Source of the DNA: Actinomycetes bacterium
Lineage (GTDB): Bacteria; Actinomycetota; Actinomycetes; S36-B12; UBA10799
Length of the DNA stretch: 54,936 nucleotides
NCBI GenBank assembly: GCA_029779995.1
Contig: JAKOZM010000259.1
Location: forward strand, 1 to 54,936
Direction of reading: 5' to 3'
Shown piece after piece: positions 43,883 to 53,853 of the stretch (its first letter is position 1; every line of letters begins with the position of its first letter). The position numbers were made by a program, and so were the translations under genes. Below the pieces are notes generated by a model. It searched no databases and was not told where the DNA came from. It saw only the letters and a program-made list of their open reading frames with translations.

Positions 43883-44128
43883 GTGGAACTACTCAGTCGA
43901 GCGGACTTGCAGTCAATGCTGCACCTGTCTCGTTCTGCTGTGTGGAGGCTCACCCAAGACCCAACGTTTCCCGAACCTGTGATCCTGGGCAACAACGTTC
44001 GCTGGGTTCGTTCCGAAATCGAGGAATGGGTTCTGTCAAGGCGTGCTCGTTCGGCATTCACGAAAACCAAGGTTGCTCGGCATGGACGTGTGGACACTCT
44101 GCCGGAAATCGTTCTAGTTCCAGCCTGA
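43883..44128 (+). CDS. AlpA-like excisionase/regulatory protein
   Basis: GTG at 43883 starts an 81-aa protein that opens ELLSRADLQSMLHLSRSAVWRL, a MerR/AlpA-type helix-turn-helix, followed by PVILGNNVRWVRSEIEEW, the usual wing. AlpA-like proteins next to a tyrosine integrase act as excision factors or as activators of int. AGAAGGG overlaps the start region. It is the first gene of the element, 19 bp before the integrase start. Confidence 0.82.
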   Translation: MELLSRADLQSMLHLSRSAVWRLTQDPTFPEPVILGNNVRWVRSEIEEWVLSRRARSAFTKTKVARHGRVDTLPEIVLVPA

Positions 44129-44147
44129 CCAGCGGTGGGACGGTCTG

Positions 44148-45461
44148 ATGGCTGGCAAGAAGACCGTCCAGAAACTCCCTGTTGACGTCAACGGAGCATT
44201 GACTGCGAAGCAGCGGGTTGCGGGAACCGACATCGTCATCTACCCACCAACCAAGGGCAAGCCCTACCACCAGATCGCCTACTACCTCGACGGGGTTCGA
44301 CACACCACCAGTGGAGGAAAGACAGCTGCAGAAGCTGTAGTCAAAGCCAAGAAGATTAACGCCAAAGTCTCTGCGGGTGCTTCGAAGAGCACAAGCAGTG
44401 TGGACGACCTCTGGGCAGCCTGGATTAGTCCAACCAGACCTAGACCTAGACCCTGGGGTTTGAAGCATTCAGAGGCTATGAAGTGGCTGGGGACACGGCA
44501 CATCAAACCAACTATCGGGAGGTTGGCGTGTGAGGACCTGCGCAAAGAAGACCTGCGGAAGTGTGTCGACCACGCACCAACTCTCGGTGAGGGGAAGCGG
44601 TTACGAACAGCACTGAGGACCTGTCTGAAATGGGGTTACGAAGAGGGATATCTGGTTGTTCCACCGGATAGGCTTCTCGGCGGCGTTCACTGGGTCGGTT
44701 CTGATCCTGAAGAGCAGAAGGCCGCGGTGAAAGCCACCGAGCAGGGAACAGACCCGAACTGGGTTCCGCCTTCGGCTATTCCTACCCACGACGCAGTCGC
44801 GGAACTCGCCTACCAGGTGGGGCAAGTGAGCGGGGTGGATCACTGGTCTGGGTTAGCGGTACTGCTCAGTGCGTACTCCGGCATTCGCCAAGGCGAGATG
44901 TTCGCACTTCGGGCTCGTGATGTTGACACCAAGACCCGGCAGATACGCATCGAACGACAGAAGGTTGAAGCAGGGGGTCTACGAGAGATCACGGACCCGA
45001 AAGGACGCAAGAAGAGGACTACGGTCTATCCGACCCGTACACCACCCACCAAGAGGTATCCCAAGGGTTTCGAGCTCGCACAAGCTATCGCAAGACAGAA
45101 GAAGTGGGTAATCAAGAAGTATGGGCAGGACGCGTTGATGTTTCCCAACCCGACCGGTGGAATGTGGAGCGCATCCAACTTCCGAAACAGAAGGTTCAAG
45201 CCGGCTGCAACTGCAGCAAAATGGTCGACAAAGAAGGTCAAGAGAATGCTCGCCAACAGCGCAGAACCCGAAGAGGTTGATGGGTTTGTCTGGACGTGGC
45301 ATTCACTGAGGCACGTGTTCTGTACCTACTACCTTTGGGAGTTGAGTGCCAAACCTGTCGACGTTTCCCAAGCTGCGGGGCACTCAACGGTCGAGATCAC
45401 ATTGAAGATCTACGCCAATGAAGCCCCTGGTGCCCTTGAACGTCTCGGGTCCCTCGCCTGA
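44148..45461 (+). CDS. Tyrosine-type integrase
   Basis: The 437-aa protein has an arm/core-binding N-terminal part (about 1-190) and a catalytic domain (about 215-435). Catalytic residues visible are the first Arg in AYSGIRQGEM, HSLRHVFCTYY (His-x2-Arg), the His in AAGHSTVEI and the tyrosine in TLKIYAN. All needed residues are present, so recombination should be possible. It would integrate the element at the tRNA-Phe 3' end (the 49-bp repeat). Codon use is AT-richer than the chromosome. Confidence 0.95.
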   Translation: MAGKKTVQKLPVDVNGALTAKQRVAGTDIVIYPPTKGKPYHQIAYYLDGVRHTTSGGKTAAEAVVKAKKINAKVSAGASKSTSSVDDLWAAWISPTRPRPRPWGLKHSEAMKWLGTRHIKPTIGRLACEDLRKEDLRKCVDHAPTLGEGKRLRTALRTCLKWGYEEGYLVVPPDRLLGGVHWVGSDPEEQKAAVKATEQGTDPNWVPPSAIPTHDAVAELAYQVGQVSGVDHWSGLAVLLSAYSGIRQGEMFALRARDVDTKTRQIRIERQKVEAGGLREITDPKGRKKRTTVYPTRTPPTKRYPKGFELAQAIARQKKWVIKKYGQDALMFPNPTGGMWSASNFRNRRFKPAATAAKWSTKKVKRMLANSAEPEEVDGFVWTWHSLRHVFCTYYLWELSAKPVDVSQAAGHSTVEITLKIYANEAPGALERLGSLA

Positions 45462-45605
45462 CCTTTTACATACTCCTTACAAAGTCTTCCCAGCATTCTC
45501 CTGGATCTCCAGGTTTCGAAGCACTGTGACGTTCGTGGGTCGGTAACGACCAACCCGCTCAAGTCCTCAGCGGCACAGTGCAGGACAGAACAAGGAGATA
45601 CACCA

Positions 45606-46148
45606 ATGAATGAGATCACAATGCCAGGCTGGACCGCACTCACTGTTGGACAGCCTTTGGAGGGTCCTCTTGACCCTGAAGCACCGCACATCGGAATTGA
45701 TGCCTGCGGTCGTTTCGTGGTCCTGAATGTTGTCCAAACTCGCTCACGTGATGACGACATCAGGCACTTCAACGATGGTTTGAGGATTGGCTCTGTCCAA
45801 AGGGGTCCAGTAGTCATGGGCATGATCAATGGCGGGATTGGTGGAGACAACGTCGTCATTCCTTGCAACTGTCAGGACTGCAGCCTGCCGTACTTGCAGG
45901 GGTCTCACGACGTCTGGCAACTGGTTCTCGCGCATCGTGGAGAGGTCAGCGCATTGCGCGTTGCCACCACGTCGAGTTGCTTCTCCCGGGTGTTCCGGAA
46001 GAGCCTGCAGCGGGTGGTCCCCTCCTGGCAATGCGTGGACGAAATGGGTCTCACCAGTGAGGCATATGTGCACTTTGCTCGGCTTCGGTCTCTGTCGCCC
46101 CGTCAGTTATGGCGAATGGCTGATGCGACGTCTCGATTTGGTGGCTGA
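45606..46148 (+). CDS. Hypothetical element-borne protein
   Basis: A 180-aa protein starts at ATG 45606 with AAGGAGATACACCA before it, an excellent site. There is a Cys pair in CNCQDCSLP near residue 85, which could bind zinc, and a central beta-rich part. The C-terminal third is helical, with RLRSLSPRQLWRMAD. No family recognised. The perfect 28-bp hairpin lies just after it. Confidence 0.6.
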   Translation: MNEITMPGWTALTVGQPLEGPLDPEAPHIGIDACGRFVVLNVVQTRSRDDDIRHFNDGLRIGSVQRGPVVMGMINGGIGGDNVVIPCNCQDCSLPYLQGSHDVWQLVLAHRGEVSALRVATTSSCFSRVFRKSLQRVVPSWQCVDEMGLTSEAYVHFARLRSLSPRQLWRMADATSRFGG

Positions 46149-46210
46149 CGGGGTCCTCCGTTATGCGGACCTCAACCGGAGGTACGAATGATCCGGTCTC
46201 CTCACGTAGC

Positions 46211-46280
46211 GTCCTCCGCGCCTTCCTGACCACCCCCGCCCCGCGTGCAAACCGGGGGTGGTCAGGAAGGCGCGGAGGAC
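46211..46280. repeat. Perfect 28-bp inverted repeat (hairpin)
   Basis: Bases 46211-46238 are the exact reverse complement of 46253-46280, around a 14-base loop. The arm is GC-rich and starts GTCCTCCGCG. It lies in the 303-bp gap between the unknown gene and the replication-relaxation gene. It could be a terminator, but the length and perfection also suit a replication or transfer origin. No U-tract follows. Confidence 0.85.
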
Positions 46281-46298
46281 ATTGAGTTTGTGGGTGGT

Positions 46299-46368
46299 GA
46301 CGGAGGACAAGGAGGTGAAGGGAACGGAGGGAACAAGAGGAGAGAAGAGGGGGCAGAGCGAGAAGGAG
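46299..46368 (+). other. Polypurine tract
   Basis: A 70-base stretch with only seven pyrimidines on the plus strand (about 90% A/G), directly after the hairpin. It precedes the replication-relaxation gene by about 80 bp. Possible triplex or origin-unwinding sequence; role unknown. Confidence 0.5.
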
Positions 46369-46451
46369 TTGGGGCTACTTGACGGGGTGGTCCGTGGACG
46401 GACCGTCCTTCCTGGGCAACCGGACAAGCCGGTGCCCGGAAGGAGAACAGA

Positions 46452-47081
46452 ATGAAGATCACACCACGAGATGTTGCGGCTCTCACTTTCGTTGCCGAGG
46501 TCGGAGCAGTAAGGCTTGACGACGTTGGTCGTCTTCTAACGCATCTTGGGGGACGGAAGTCCGCGCTCGGTGCGAGGACCACACGCGGGATCGCAGATCG
46601 TTGGAAACGAAGCGGCTACACCGAACATCATCGGATTTACCACGGTCAACCCAGCATCGTTGTTGCCACTCGTCGCGGGGCACGCCTCACACAACAGCCG
46701 GTCAGACTCAGAGTAGGTCTACCTCCCGTGGCTGACCTGGGGCACGACCTCACCACAGCAGCAGTCGCCGTGGTCTACCAGTGCAACGACAGGAACTGGA
46801 CCGGTGAGCGTCTGCTCACAACATCGTTCACAGGCAATCATCGACCTGACGGGACTACCGTCCACGGGAACCACCGAACCGCCGTTGAAGTAGAACTCAC
46901 GCCCAAGAGCAGTAAGCGCTACGCCACGATCCTGCCCGATCTGCTGTCGGAGTTCGACAGAGTCGACTACTGGGTCACTCCTGAGACCGACCCAGTCGTA
47001 AGGGCAGCTGTCAGCAGTTACCTGGTCCCAGCAGATAAGAAGAGAGTTCACCTGGTCCAGATTGGTGGTCTGGCACGATGA
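46452..47081 (+). CDS. Replication-relaxation-like protein
   Basis: The 209-aa protein has a winged-HTH-like N-terminus (about 1-75, DVAALTFVAEVGAVRLDDV, RWKRSGYTEHH) and a C-terminal domain with RPDGTT and VEVELTPKSSKRY, an arrangement seen in replication-relaxation proteins of actinobacterial plasmids and integrative elements. The D...E-x-K-like residues suggest a nuclease-related fold; that is inference. SD GGAAGGAGAACAG. Its stop overlaps the ATPase start (ATGA). Confidence 0.7.
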   Translation: MKITPRDVAALTFVAEVGAVRLDDVGRLLTHLGGRKSALGARTTRGIADRWKRSGYTEHHRIYHGQPSIVVATRRGARLTQQPVRLRVGLPPVADLGHDLTTAAVAVVYQCNDRNWTGERLLTTSFTGNHRPDGTTVHGNHRTAVEVELTPKSSKRYATILPDLLSEFDRVDYWVTPETDPVVRAAVSSYLVPADKKRVHLVQIGGLAR

Positions 47082-48796
47082 CGAACACCATCAAACCTGA
47101 TCCCCAAGACGATCACGACGATCCCCTGGGCGACCTGGCAGTAGCCGTGCTCGGTGCAGTGCTGGCTGTGCTTGCTCTGCCAATCCTGCTTGTTATGTGG
47201 ACAGTCCACATATTGGCTCAACACCCCTCGGCTTGGCGTCGACATGTCTGGTGGCAATGGTGGCTGACCAGTGCTCTGTTCCTCCTCGGTGCGCTGGGCT
47301 TCTGGGACGTCGTCACGAGCCCACCAGGCTCTGCGGTGTGGACTGCCCTGGCAGGACTGCTCAGTGTGTGGGCAATGCAGACACCGGTAGCCGTTGGCGT
47401 CTACAGCTACCAGTTGAGCCGGATCGCCACCGCCCTTGATGAAGGACGCCTTATGCCCAGCAGAGCCGACAAAGTACGCCGCGCCATCTGGCAAGGTACC
47501 GGTGTTGACGCTGAACAACGAGCCCGAAGGCACCGGGATGGAGAAGGACCGAGCAGCACTCTGGGCTACATCTACCGAGAGGACCGCAGAGATGTTGTTA
47601 CGCGACGCAATGACCGCAGAACCCAAAGCCTGAAACGACAAGAAGCCGAAGGTTGGATCGAAGCCGACCGAGTACAACTGCCCACTCGTGAACCAGCCCG
47701 GGCTGTGCTGTGCGCAGGATCCGGAAGCGGCAAGACCGTTCTACTGCACAACGCTGTCGTAGCGGCTCTTCAGCAAGGTCAGAGCGTCATCTACATTGAC
47801 TGCAAGGCTGACAGGGAAGGCGCCGAACAACTCATCAAGCTGGCTGCCGCACACAACGTGCCTTGCCGGGAATGGCGTATAGATGGACGAGCCCCATACG
47901 CAGCCTGGCACGGCAGTGTCGAGGACTGCATCGCAAAGGTTGACATTCTGCTCGGTGCGCAGCCAACCAGCGATGCCGCTAAGCACTACCACGCCCGAAC
48001 CCTCAAAGCCCTACGAGCCGTCACCGTTACGGCAGGTCCCTGGACAAGCACCACGGACCTGCTCAACCGACTACAAGCCCCGCAGAACTGGGTCAAAGAC
48101 ACAGCAACACTTCGCAGCCTCACTGCAAAGCACAATGGTCAACCTGAACACCTTCGCGTATTCGATGAAGTACAGGCTGCCCTGGACGGGCTGCACGGAA
48201 GCATTGACGGTCACCAACACCCCCACGGCTGGTCCTGGGAAACCACGGAAGATCCCGGGCTGTTCATCGTCACCGTTCCCAGCACGAACGATGCCGCCAT
48301 AAGGGCAGCAACGTTGATCCTGCAGGACCTCAACACATACCGGGAGACCCGTCAAACCGAGAGCAGCAAGAAGCACCGACGGCTTGTCCTGCTGGACGAG
48401 GCAGGCGTTCTGCTCGACCGAGAGGGAGCACCACCCATTGCAGCACTCAGCGAGCAACTTCGATCCGCCAACATCGGTCTCATCGTTGCCGGGCAAAGTG
48501 CATACACGCTAGGCGCAGCAGCACAACGGCTTCTGGAAGCCGGCGTGGACTACATCGTGGGAAAGATGGCAAATCCCGAGGAATTCGTCAAACGGTCTGG
48601 GACACGCAGAGCCCCAGAAGTAGGACACCAAGCAGACCAGACAGGACCCACCGGACTACACGCAACACGCGAACAAGCCATTCACCGACTAGACCCCGAC
48701 AGAGTACGAGAACTCCCACGAGGTCACTTTGCGATCTACACCAACAGCCAGGTCAGGTTCTTTGTGGGACTACCACCCTCGGATATGTCGGGCTAG
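47078..48796 (+). CDS. TraG/FtsK-like transfer ATPase
   Basis: The 572-aa protein has two hydrophobic segments near 20-45 and 80-115, then a P-loop ATPase core: Walker A AGSGSGKTVLL near 215 and Walker B RRLVLLDEAG near 435. After that comes GLIVAGQSAYTLG and a late arginine-rich sensor region. This is the design of TraG/VirD4/FtsK-type pumps that move DNA through a membrane. Its start overlaps the replication-relaxation gene by four bases. On this element it would give mobility by conjugation. Confidence 0.8.
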   Translation: MTNTIKPDPQDDHDDPLGDLAVAVLGAVLAVLALPILLVMWTVHILAQHPSAWRRHVWWQWWLTSALFLLGALGFWDVVTSPPGSAVWTALAGLLSVWAMQTPVAVGVYSYQLSRIATALDEGRLMPSRADKVRRAIWQGTGVDAEQRARRHRDGEGPSSTLGYIYREDRRDVVTRRNDRRTQSLKRQEAEGWIEADRVQLPTREPARAVLCAGSGSGKTVLLHNAVVAALQQGQSVIYIDCKADREGAEQLIKLAAAHNVPCREWRIDGRAPYAAWHGSVEDCIAKVDILLGAQPTSDAAKHYHARTLKALRAVTVTAGPWTSTTDLLNRLQAPQNWVKDTATLRSLTAKHNGQPEHLRVFDEVQAALDGLHGSIDGHQHPHGWSWETTEDPGLFIVTVPSTNDAAIRAATLILQDLNTYRETRQTESSKKHRRLVLLDEAGVLLDREGAPPIAALSEQLRSANIGLIVAGQSAYTLGAAAQRLLEAGVDYIVGKMANPEEFVKRSGTRRAPEVGHQADQTGPTGLHATREQAIHRLDPDRVRELPRGHFAIYTNSQVRFFVGLPPSDMSG

Positions 48797-48982
48797 TGCT
48801 AGTGCAGTCGATCGAAGCCTAAGGAGCGTTCAAGTCGCAGCTGCTCATTGCCGGTCTCGGACGGAAATCTACCTGTCCGGAGCGGTACCTTGCAGAGAAA
48901 GGAAAGCTACGGGGACGGAATCAACGGATGTGCGGTTCGCCTTCATCGCGTGGCTGTCGCATCGCTGGAGAGGGGAACTGCT

Positions 48983-51118
48983 GTGGAACTGAGTGATGAG
49001 GAACGCCAGGAAGTCATCAAACTCATCCAATCTGGAAAGCCTCTTCCCGCACGCTACCGAGCAAGTCTCTTCGAAGACGCCCAGGCTACCGAGTTGATCT
49101 GGCCGGGTAAGACCAGTGAAGTAGAAACAACCGTCCTCCCTTTCCAGAGCATTGAGCAGATCGATGAACCACGGTCGGACGACAGGGCACAACTTGATCT
49201 CTTTTCGATGGACACCGTCTCCGGTCGCCAGCAGGGAGGCTGGACGAACAAGCTCATCTGGGGTGACAACAAACTCATCCTCTCTTCACTCGCTAATGGT
49301 CCTTTGCGTGAGCAGATTGAACAGGCTGGTGGGCTGAAACTGGTCTACATTGACCCACCGTTCGATGTGGGTGCGGACTTTTCGGTTGATGTCGAAATAG
49401 GTGGTCAGGAAGTGACCAAGAAACCCTCCGTAATCGAAGAGGTTGCCTACCGTGACACTTGGGGAAGGGGTAGAGATAGCTACCTCAGTATGCTTTATCC
49501 CCGGCTCCTTTCGATCCGAGACATCCTCGCTCCTTCGGGCAGCGTTTTCGTCCACGTTGACTGGCGGTTATCAGGTCAAGTACGTCTGCTACTGGATGAG
49601 GTATTTGGCTCGGATCGATTCAGGAATGAGATTGTTTGGCACTACAGCGGATGGAACAAGCGCCTATCGTCCTCGTTCGAGCGACGGCACGACTCGATCT
49701 TCTTCTACACGAAGGGCAACACGCCAGTATTTAACTCATATTTCGAGAAATGGTCGTCTGCTGCAGACTACGTCAAGAAGCGCAAGCAGAAGGTTCTCGT
49801 AGATGATGATGGTCGGCAGTACGTCCTCTCTGATGCTGGTGGAGGAAAGAGAATCAAGCGCTTCCTTGACGAGGTAATGCAGGAGGGGGTTGTTGTTGAC
49901 GATGTGTGGCACCTAGACAAGATCAACAACTCAGCCACTGAAGCCCTTGGTTATGCAACGCAGAAGCCAGAGTCGCTTCTGGAAAGGATCGTCAGTGCCT
50001 CAACTGAACCCGGTGACCTTGTCGCTGACTTCTTCTGCGGATCTGGAACAACTCTTGCTGTAGCAGAGAGACTCGGTCGCAAGTGGCTTGGTGTAGACCT
50101 GGGGCGTTTCGCCATCCATACCAGCAGAAAGAGACTCATCCAAGTTCAAAGGGAACTCGCTTCCGAGGGCGAACCCTACCGAGCCTTTGAGATTCTGAAC
50201 CTCGGTAGTTACGAACGGCAATACTTCACCGGCATTGACCCCACGAGTTCAGCCGAGCAGAAGGCTGCCCAGTCTGCACGCAAGAGAGAACAGTTCCTTG
50301 AACTCATCCTTTCCGCATACGAAGCAAGGCGCGCTGAACAACTACCCCCGTTCCACGGAGCCAAAGGTGCAACCGCAGTTTTCGTTGGACCACTGGACGC
50401 ACCAATCACACAAGACGATGTCCGTTCCGTCATCGAAGCAGCCCGCTCAGCAGCACTGGCAAGGGCCGACATCCTCGGATTCGAGTTTGAAATGGGAATC
50501 AGCCCAGCAATGATCGACGAAGCACAAGAAGTCGGAGTCTCCCTAACGCTCCGCTACATCCCCCGAGACGTGTTCGACAAGCGAGCCATCGCAAAGGGAG
50601 ATGTGAAGTTCTACGAGGTCGGCTACCTCGAAGCATCACCCCGGTACAACAAGAAGGACAAACTCTCAGTAGCCATCTCCATTGACGACTTCGGAGTCTT
50701 CTACGCCCAAGAAGACGCCAACGCCGTCGCCGCAGGTCTCGGCAAGAAGAAGAGCAAAGTTGTCGTAGACAAAGGGCAAGTTGTTCGAGTAGCCAAAGAC
50801 GCAACAGGCACAATCACCCGCGAGGTTCTGACAAAGAAGTGGTCAGACTGGATCGACTACTGGGCGGTTGACTTCAACTACACCTCACAGAAAGAAGTCA
50901 TCACACTCATTGAGGACGGACAGCAAAGAGATCTCTGGACTGGTCGCTACATATTTGAGAACGAATGGCAGTCCTTCCGAACACGCAAAGACAGAGACCT
51001 TGAGCTCCTCTCATCAGAACACACCTACGACACACCTGGCACCTACAAAGTTGCTGTCAAAGTCATAGATGTGTTCGGAAACGACACCACCAAAGTCATC
51101 ACAGTGAAGGTGGGCTGA
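48983..51118 (+). CDS. mod: Type III restriction-modification methyltransferase (Mod)
   Basis: The 711-aa protein is an N6-adenine methyltransferase with motif IV DPPF (near 121, YIDPPFDVGADF) before motif I FCGSGTT (near 349, VADFFCGSGTTLAVAERLGRK): the beta-class order. A large target-recognition region lies between and after them. The C-terminal end (YDTPGTYKVAVKVIDVFG) is a PKD-like beta domain typical of this Mod subtype. I place the start at GTG 48983 because GGAGAGGGG lies seven bases upstream; the frame is open further upstream. The res gene follows after one base. Confidence 0.9.
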   Translation: MELSDEERQEVIKLIQSGKPLPARYRASLFEDAQATELIWPGKTSEVETTVLPFQSIEQIDEPRSDDRAQLDLFSMDTVSGRQQGGWTNKLIWGDNKLILSSLANGPLREQIEQAGGLKLVYIDPPFDVGADFSVDVEIGGQEVTKKPSVIEEVAYRDTWGRGRDSYLSMLYPRLLSIRDILAPSGSVFVHVDWRLSGQVRLLLDEVFGSDRFRNEIVWHYSGWNKRLSSSFERRHDSIFFYTKGNTPVFNSYFEKWSSAADYVKKRKQKVLVDDDGRQYVLSDAGGGKRIKRFLDEVMQEGVVVDDVWHLDKINNSATEALGYATQKPESLLERIVSASTEPGDLVADFFCGSGTTLAVAERLGRKWLGVDLGRFAIHTSRKRLIQVQRELASEGEPYRAFEILNLGSYERQYFTGIDPTSSAEQKAAQSARKREQFLELILSAYEARRAEQLPPFHGAKGATAVFVGPLDAPITQDDVRSVIEAARSAALARADILGFEFEMGISPAMIDEAQEVGVSLTLRYIPRDVFDKRAIAKGDVKFYEVGYLEASPRYNKKDKLSVAISIDDFGVFYAQEDANAVAAGLGKKKSKVVVDKGQVVRVAKDATGTITREVLTKKWSDWIDYWAVDFNYTSQKEVITLIEDGQQRDLWTGRYIFENEWQSFRTRKDRDLELLSSEHTYDTPGTYKVAVKVIDVFGNDTTKVITVKVG

Positions 51119-51119
51119 A

Positions 51120-53834
51120 ATGGGACTACCTGCAGACTTCCCCACAGACCCCTACCAGATCATTGACTCACAACTACGCTGGTATCCCGGCACAGACGTA
51201 GTTGATGCCAACGAGATCGCCAGCCTGCTTCCACCCTTTGTCGCTCAAATCCGTCAGCACGTTCACAAGTGGAGAGAAGCCGGATACCAAGGGGCATCCA
51301 ATACTTCAAGGCACCTGCTCAACCAATGGTTCGGCAGTGAACACCTCATACCCACCGCTGACGAAAACACTTTCTCATTCCGCTACTACTTTGCACAACG
51401 GGAGGCAGTCGAAACTGCCATCTGGCTCTACGAAGTAGCTCAAGCACACGACCCCTACTCCCTGATGCGCTATGACTCGTCTGGGCGGGTGTCGGCAGGA
51501 ATGTTCTATGAGACCTGGACCCGCTACGTTTTCAAACTGGCAACGGGCGCAGGGAAGACCAAAGTGTTGTCCCTGCTCATCGCCTGGTCCTATTTTCACA
51601 AGCGCTATGAAGCCAACTCCCAACTCTCCCGAAACTTCCTGCTCATCGCCCCGAACATTATTGTCTTGGACCGTCTCAGAGATGACTTCGACGGTCTCAA
51701 GATATTTCACTCCGACCCCGTGCTACCCCCCAATGGCTACGGCGGTCACAACTGGCAAGACGACTTCCAGATGACATTGCACATTCAAGATGAAGTCGGG
51801 GCGGTATCTGAAAGTGGAAACCTGTTCTTGACCAATGTGCACCGCATCTACAGCGGAGAAATCGCCGCGACCTTTGAGGACGACGACACATCGGACTACT
51901 TCCTGGGACCCAAGCGTGTTGCCAAGACCACCGAGAACCAACTTGATGTTTCCGATGTTGTTCGTGCCGTTGACGACCTGGTGATCCTCAACGACGAAGC
52001 ACACCACATCCACGATTCGACACTTGCCTGGTTCCAGTCGATCCAGGACATCGACGCCAAGATGCGCCAACGCACCGGGCACGGCATCGCTGCACAACTT
52101 GATGTGACAGCCACGCCGAAACACGACAGTGGTGCGATATTTGTCCAGACCGTATGTTCCTACCCGCTGGTCGAGGCAATCCGACAAGGTGTCGTCAAGA
52201 CACCTGTGGTCCCAGATGAAGTGTCCAGATCAAAACTCCACGAACACGCATCAGACAAGATCGCAGACCGTTACGCCGACCACATCAAACTCGGCTACTT
52301 GGAATGGAAGAAGCGTTACGAAGACCTGCTGCAAGCCGGCAAGAAGGCTGTGTTGTTCGTAATGACCACGACAACCAGTGAATCTGACGAGGTCGCTGAG
52401 TATCTGGAACGCACCTTTGAAGACCTCACCGGAAGAGTTCTGGTCATTCACACCAAGAGCAACGGTGAAATCAATGAAGGCTTCGGAAACAAGGACGAGT
52501 TGGAAAGACTACGCAAAGCCAGCAGCGACATTGACTCGCTAGACAGTCCCTACGTTGCCGTTGTATCCGTGATGATGCTTCGTGAAGGCTGGGACGTGCA
52601 GAACGTCATCTCAATGGTTGGACTGCGCCCCTACACCGCCAAGAGCCAGGTTCTTCCTGAACAGACACTCGGACGCGGACTACGGAGAATGTTCCGCAGT
52701 GACCCTGACTTCAAAGAGTACGTGTCAGTTGTAGGAACCGATGCCTTCCTGGACTTCGTCCAGTCCATACAGTCCGAAGGAGTGGACCTTGAGAAGGTCC
52801 CGATGGGGTCAAGCGGCAACGGACCTCAGCAACCACTGCTGGTGGAGGTAGACAACGAGGACAAGGAGAAGGACCTCGCAGGTCTGGACATCTCCCTGCC
52901 GAAACTGTCATCCCGCATTCGTAGGGAGATGCGCAACCTTGACGACCTCAATGTAGACGACCTTCCCAAGCCTGGACTGAAGGTCAAGGAGTACACCGAG
53001 GAAGAACAACGAGAGATCGTGTTCCGTGACCTGGACAAAGACGAGACAGCCTGGGCAACAGACTTGGGAGAACCCATCGTTGCAACCCAGCAAGCAGTTC
53101 TTGCCTACCTGAGCAAGGAACTGATGACCCGCCTGCGGCTTGTTGGTGGACAAGATGTTCTCTATGGCAAGTTGAAGCGATACGTCAGAGACAACTTGTT
53201 CGAAACTCAGGTTGATCTCGATGACACGAACGTTCTTCGGAACCTGTCTGAGCCTCTTGCAAGACGAACTCTGCTGGACACTTTCGCGGAAGCCATCAAC
53301 AGCCTGACCGTCGTCGATGTCGGAACCACTCAGAAGGTCAACGAAATCAAACTCAGTAACACCCGCCCGACGGTCGTGAACAACCAGCCGTATGCGACCT
53401 CCAAGAAGACACTGTTCAACAAGATTGTTGGAGACTCCAACTTGGAACTGCGGTTCGCGCACTTCCTGGATAAGGCAGCAGATGTTCAAGCGTTCGCAAA
53501 GAACACCCGGGCAGTTGGTTTCTTCATCGAGTATGTGAACTCGTCCGGGGAGATCTCGCACTACTACCCCGACTTCCTGGTCCGAGACAAGGAAGGTGTT
53601 GTGTGGGTCGTGGAGACCAAGGGGTTGGAGGACCTGGACGTGATCCGAAAGTGGAAAAGGCTGGTCTTGTGGTGTGCTGATGCGACCAGTGCAGCAGATT
53701 CGACCACTACCTATCGCCCGCTGTTTGTGACAGAAGAAGCGTTCAACGACATCGAGAAGAAGGTGTCAACATTCGCGGGTCTTGCTGAAGTTCTCGCGGA
53801 CGCTGCTCCAACAACACCAGAACAGGCAGTCTGA
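51120..53834 (+). CDS. res: Type III restriction endonuclease (Res)
   Basis: The 904-aa protein is a superfamily-2 helicase-nuclease: Walker A GAGKT near 141, DEAH near 291, DVTATPKHDSG near 322, motif VI EQTLGRGLRRMF near 515, and a C-terminal PD-(D/E)xK nuclease (YPDFLV near 815, VETKG near 830). All catalytic residues are visible, so it is probably active. Type III enzymes cut 25-27 bp from a site after head-to-head translocation and need Mod for recognition. ATG follows the mod stop by one base. Confidence 0.93.
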   Translation: MGLPADFPTDPYQIIDSQLRWYPGTDVVDANEIASLLPPFVAQIRQHVHKWREAGYQGASNTSRHLLNQWFGSEHLIPTADENTFSFRYYFAQREAVETAIWLYEVAQAHDPYSLMRYDSSGRVSAGMFYETWTRYVFKLATGAGKTKVLSLLIAWSYFHKRYEANSQLSRNFLLIAPNIIVLDRLRDDFDGLKIFHSDPVLPPNGYGGHNWQDDFQMTLHIQDEVGAVSESGNLFLTNVHRIYSGEIAATFEDDDTSDYFLGPKRVAKTTENQLDVSDVVRAVDDLVILNDEAHHIHDSTLAWFQSIQDIDAKMRQRTGHGIAAQLDVTATPKHDSGAIFVQTVCSYPLVEAIRQGVVKTPVVPDEVSRSKLHEHASDKIADRYADHIKLGYLEWKKRYEDLLQAGKKAVLFVMTTTTSESDEVAEYLERTFEDLTGRVLVIHTKSNGEINEGFGNKDELERLRKASSDIDSLDSPYVAVVSVMMLREGWDVQNVISMVGLRPYTAKSQVLPEQTLGRGLRRMFRSDPDFKEYVSVVGTDAFLDFVQSIQSEGVDLEKVPMGSSGNGPQQPLLVEVDNEDKEKDLAGLDISLPKLSSRIRREMRNLDDLNVDDLPKPGLKVKEYTEEEQREIVFRDLDKDETAWATDLGEPIVATQQAVLAYLSKELMTRLRLVGGQDVLYGKLKRYVRDNLFETQVDLDDTNVLRNLSEPLARRTLLDTFAEAINSLTVVDVGTTQKVNEIKLSNTRPTVVNNQPYATSKKTLFNKIVGDSNLELRFAHFLDKAADVQAFAKNTRAVGFFIEYVNSSGEISHYYPDFLVRDKEGVVWVVETKGLEDLDVIRKWKRLVLWCADATSAADSTTTYRPLFVTEEAFNDIEKKVSTFAGLAEVLADAAPTTPEQAV

Positions 53835-53853
53835 GCTTGGGCAGATTGACCCT

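Noticed and set aside
46258..46455. 65-aa ORF inside the hairpin region
   Set aside because: It begins in the hairpin arm and runs through the purine tract, giving a Lys/Glu/Gly-rich sequence without a ribosome site or protein-like pattern.
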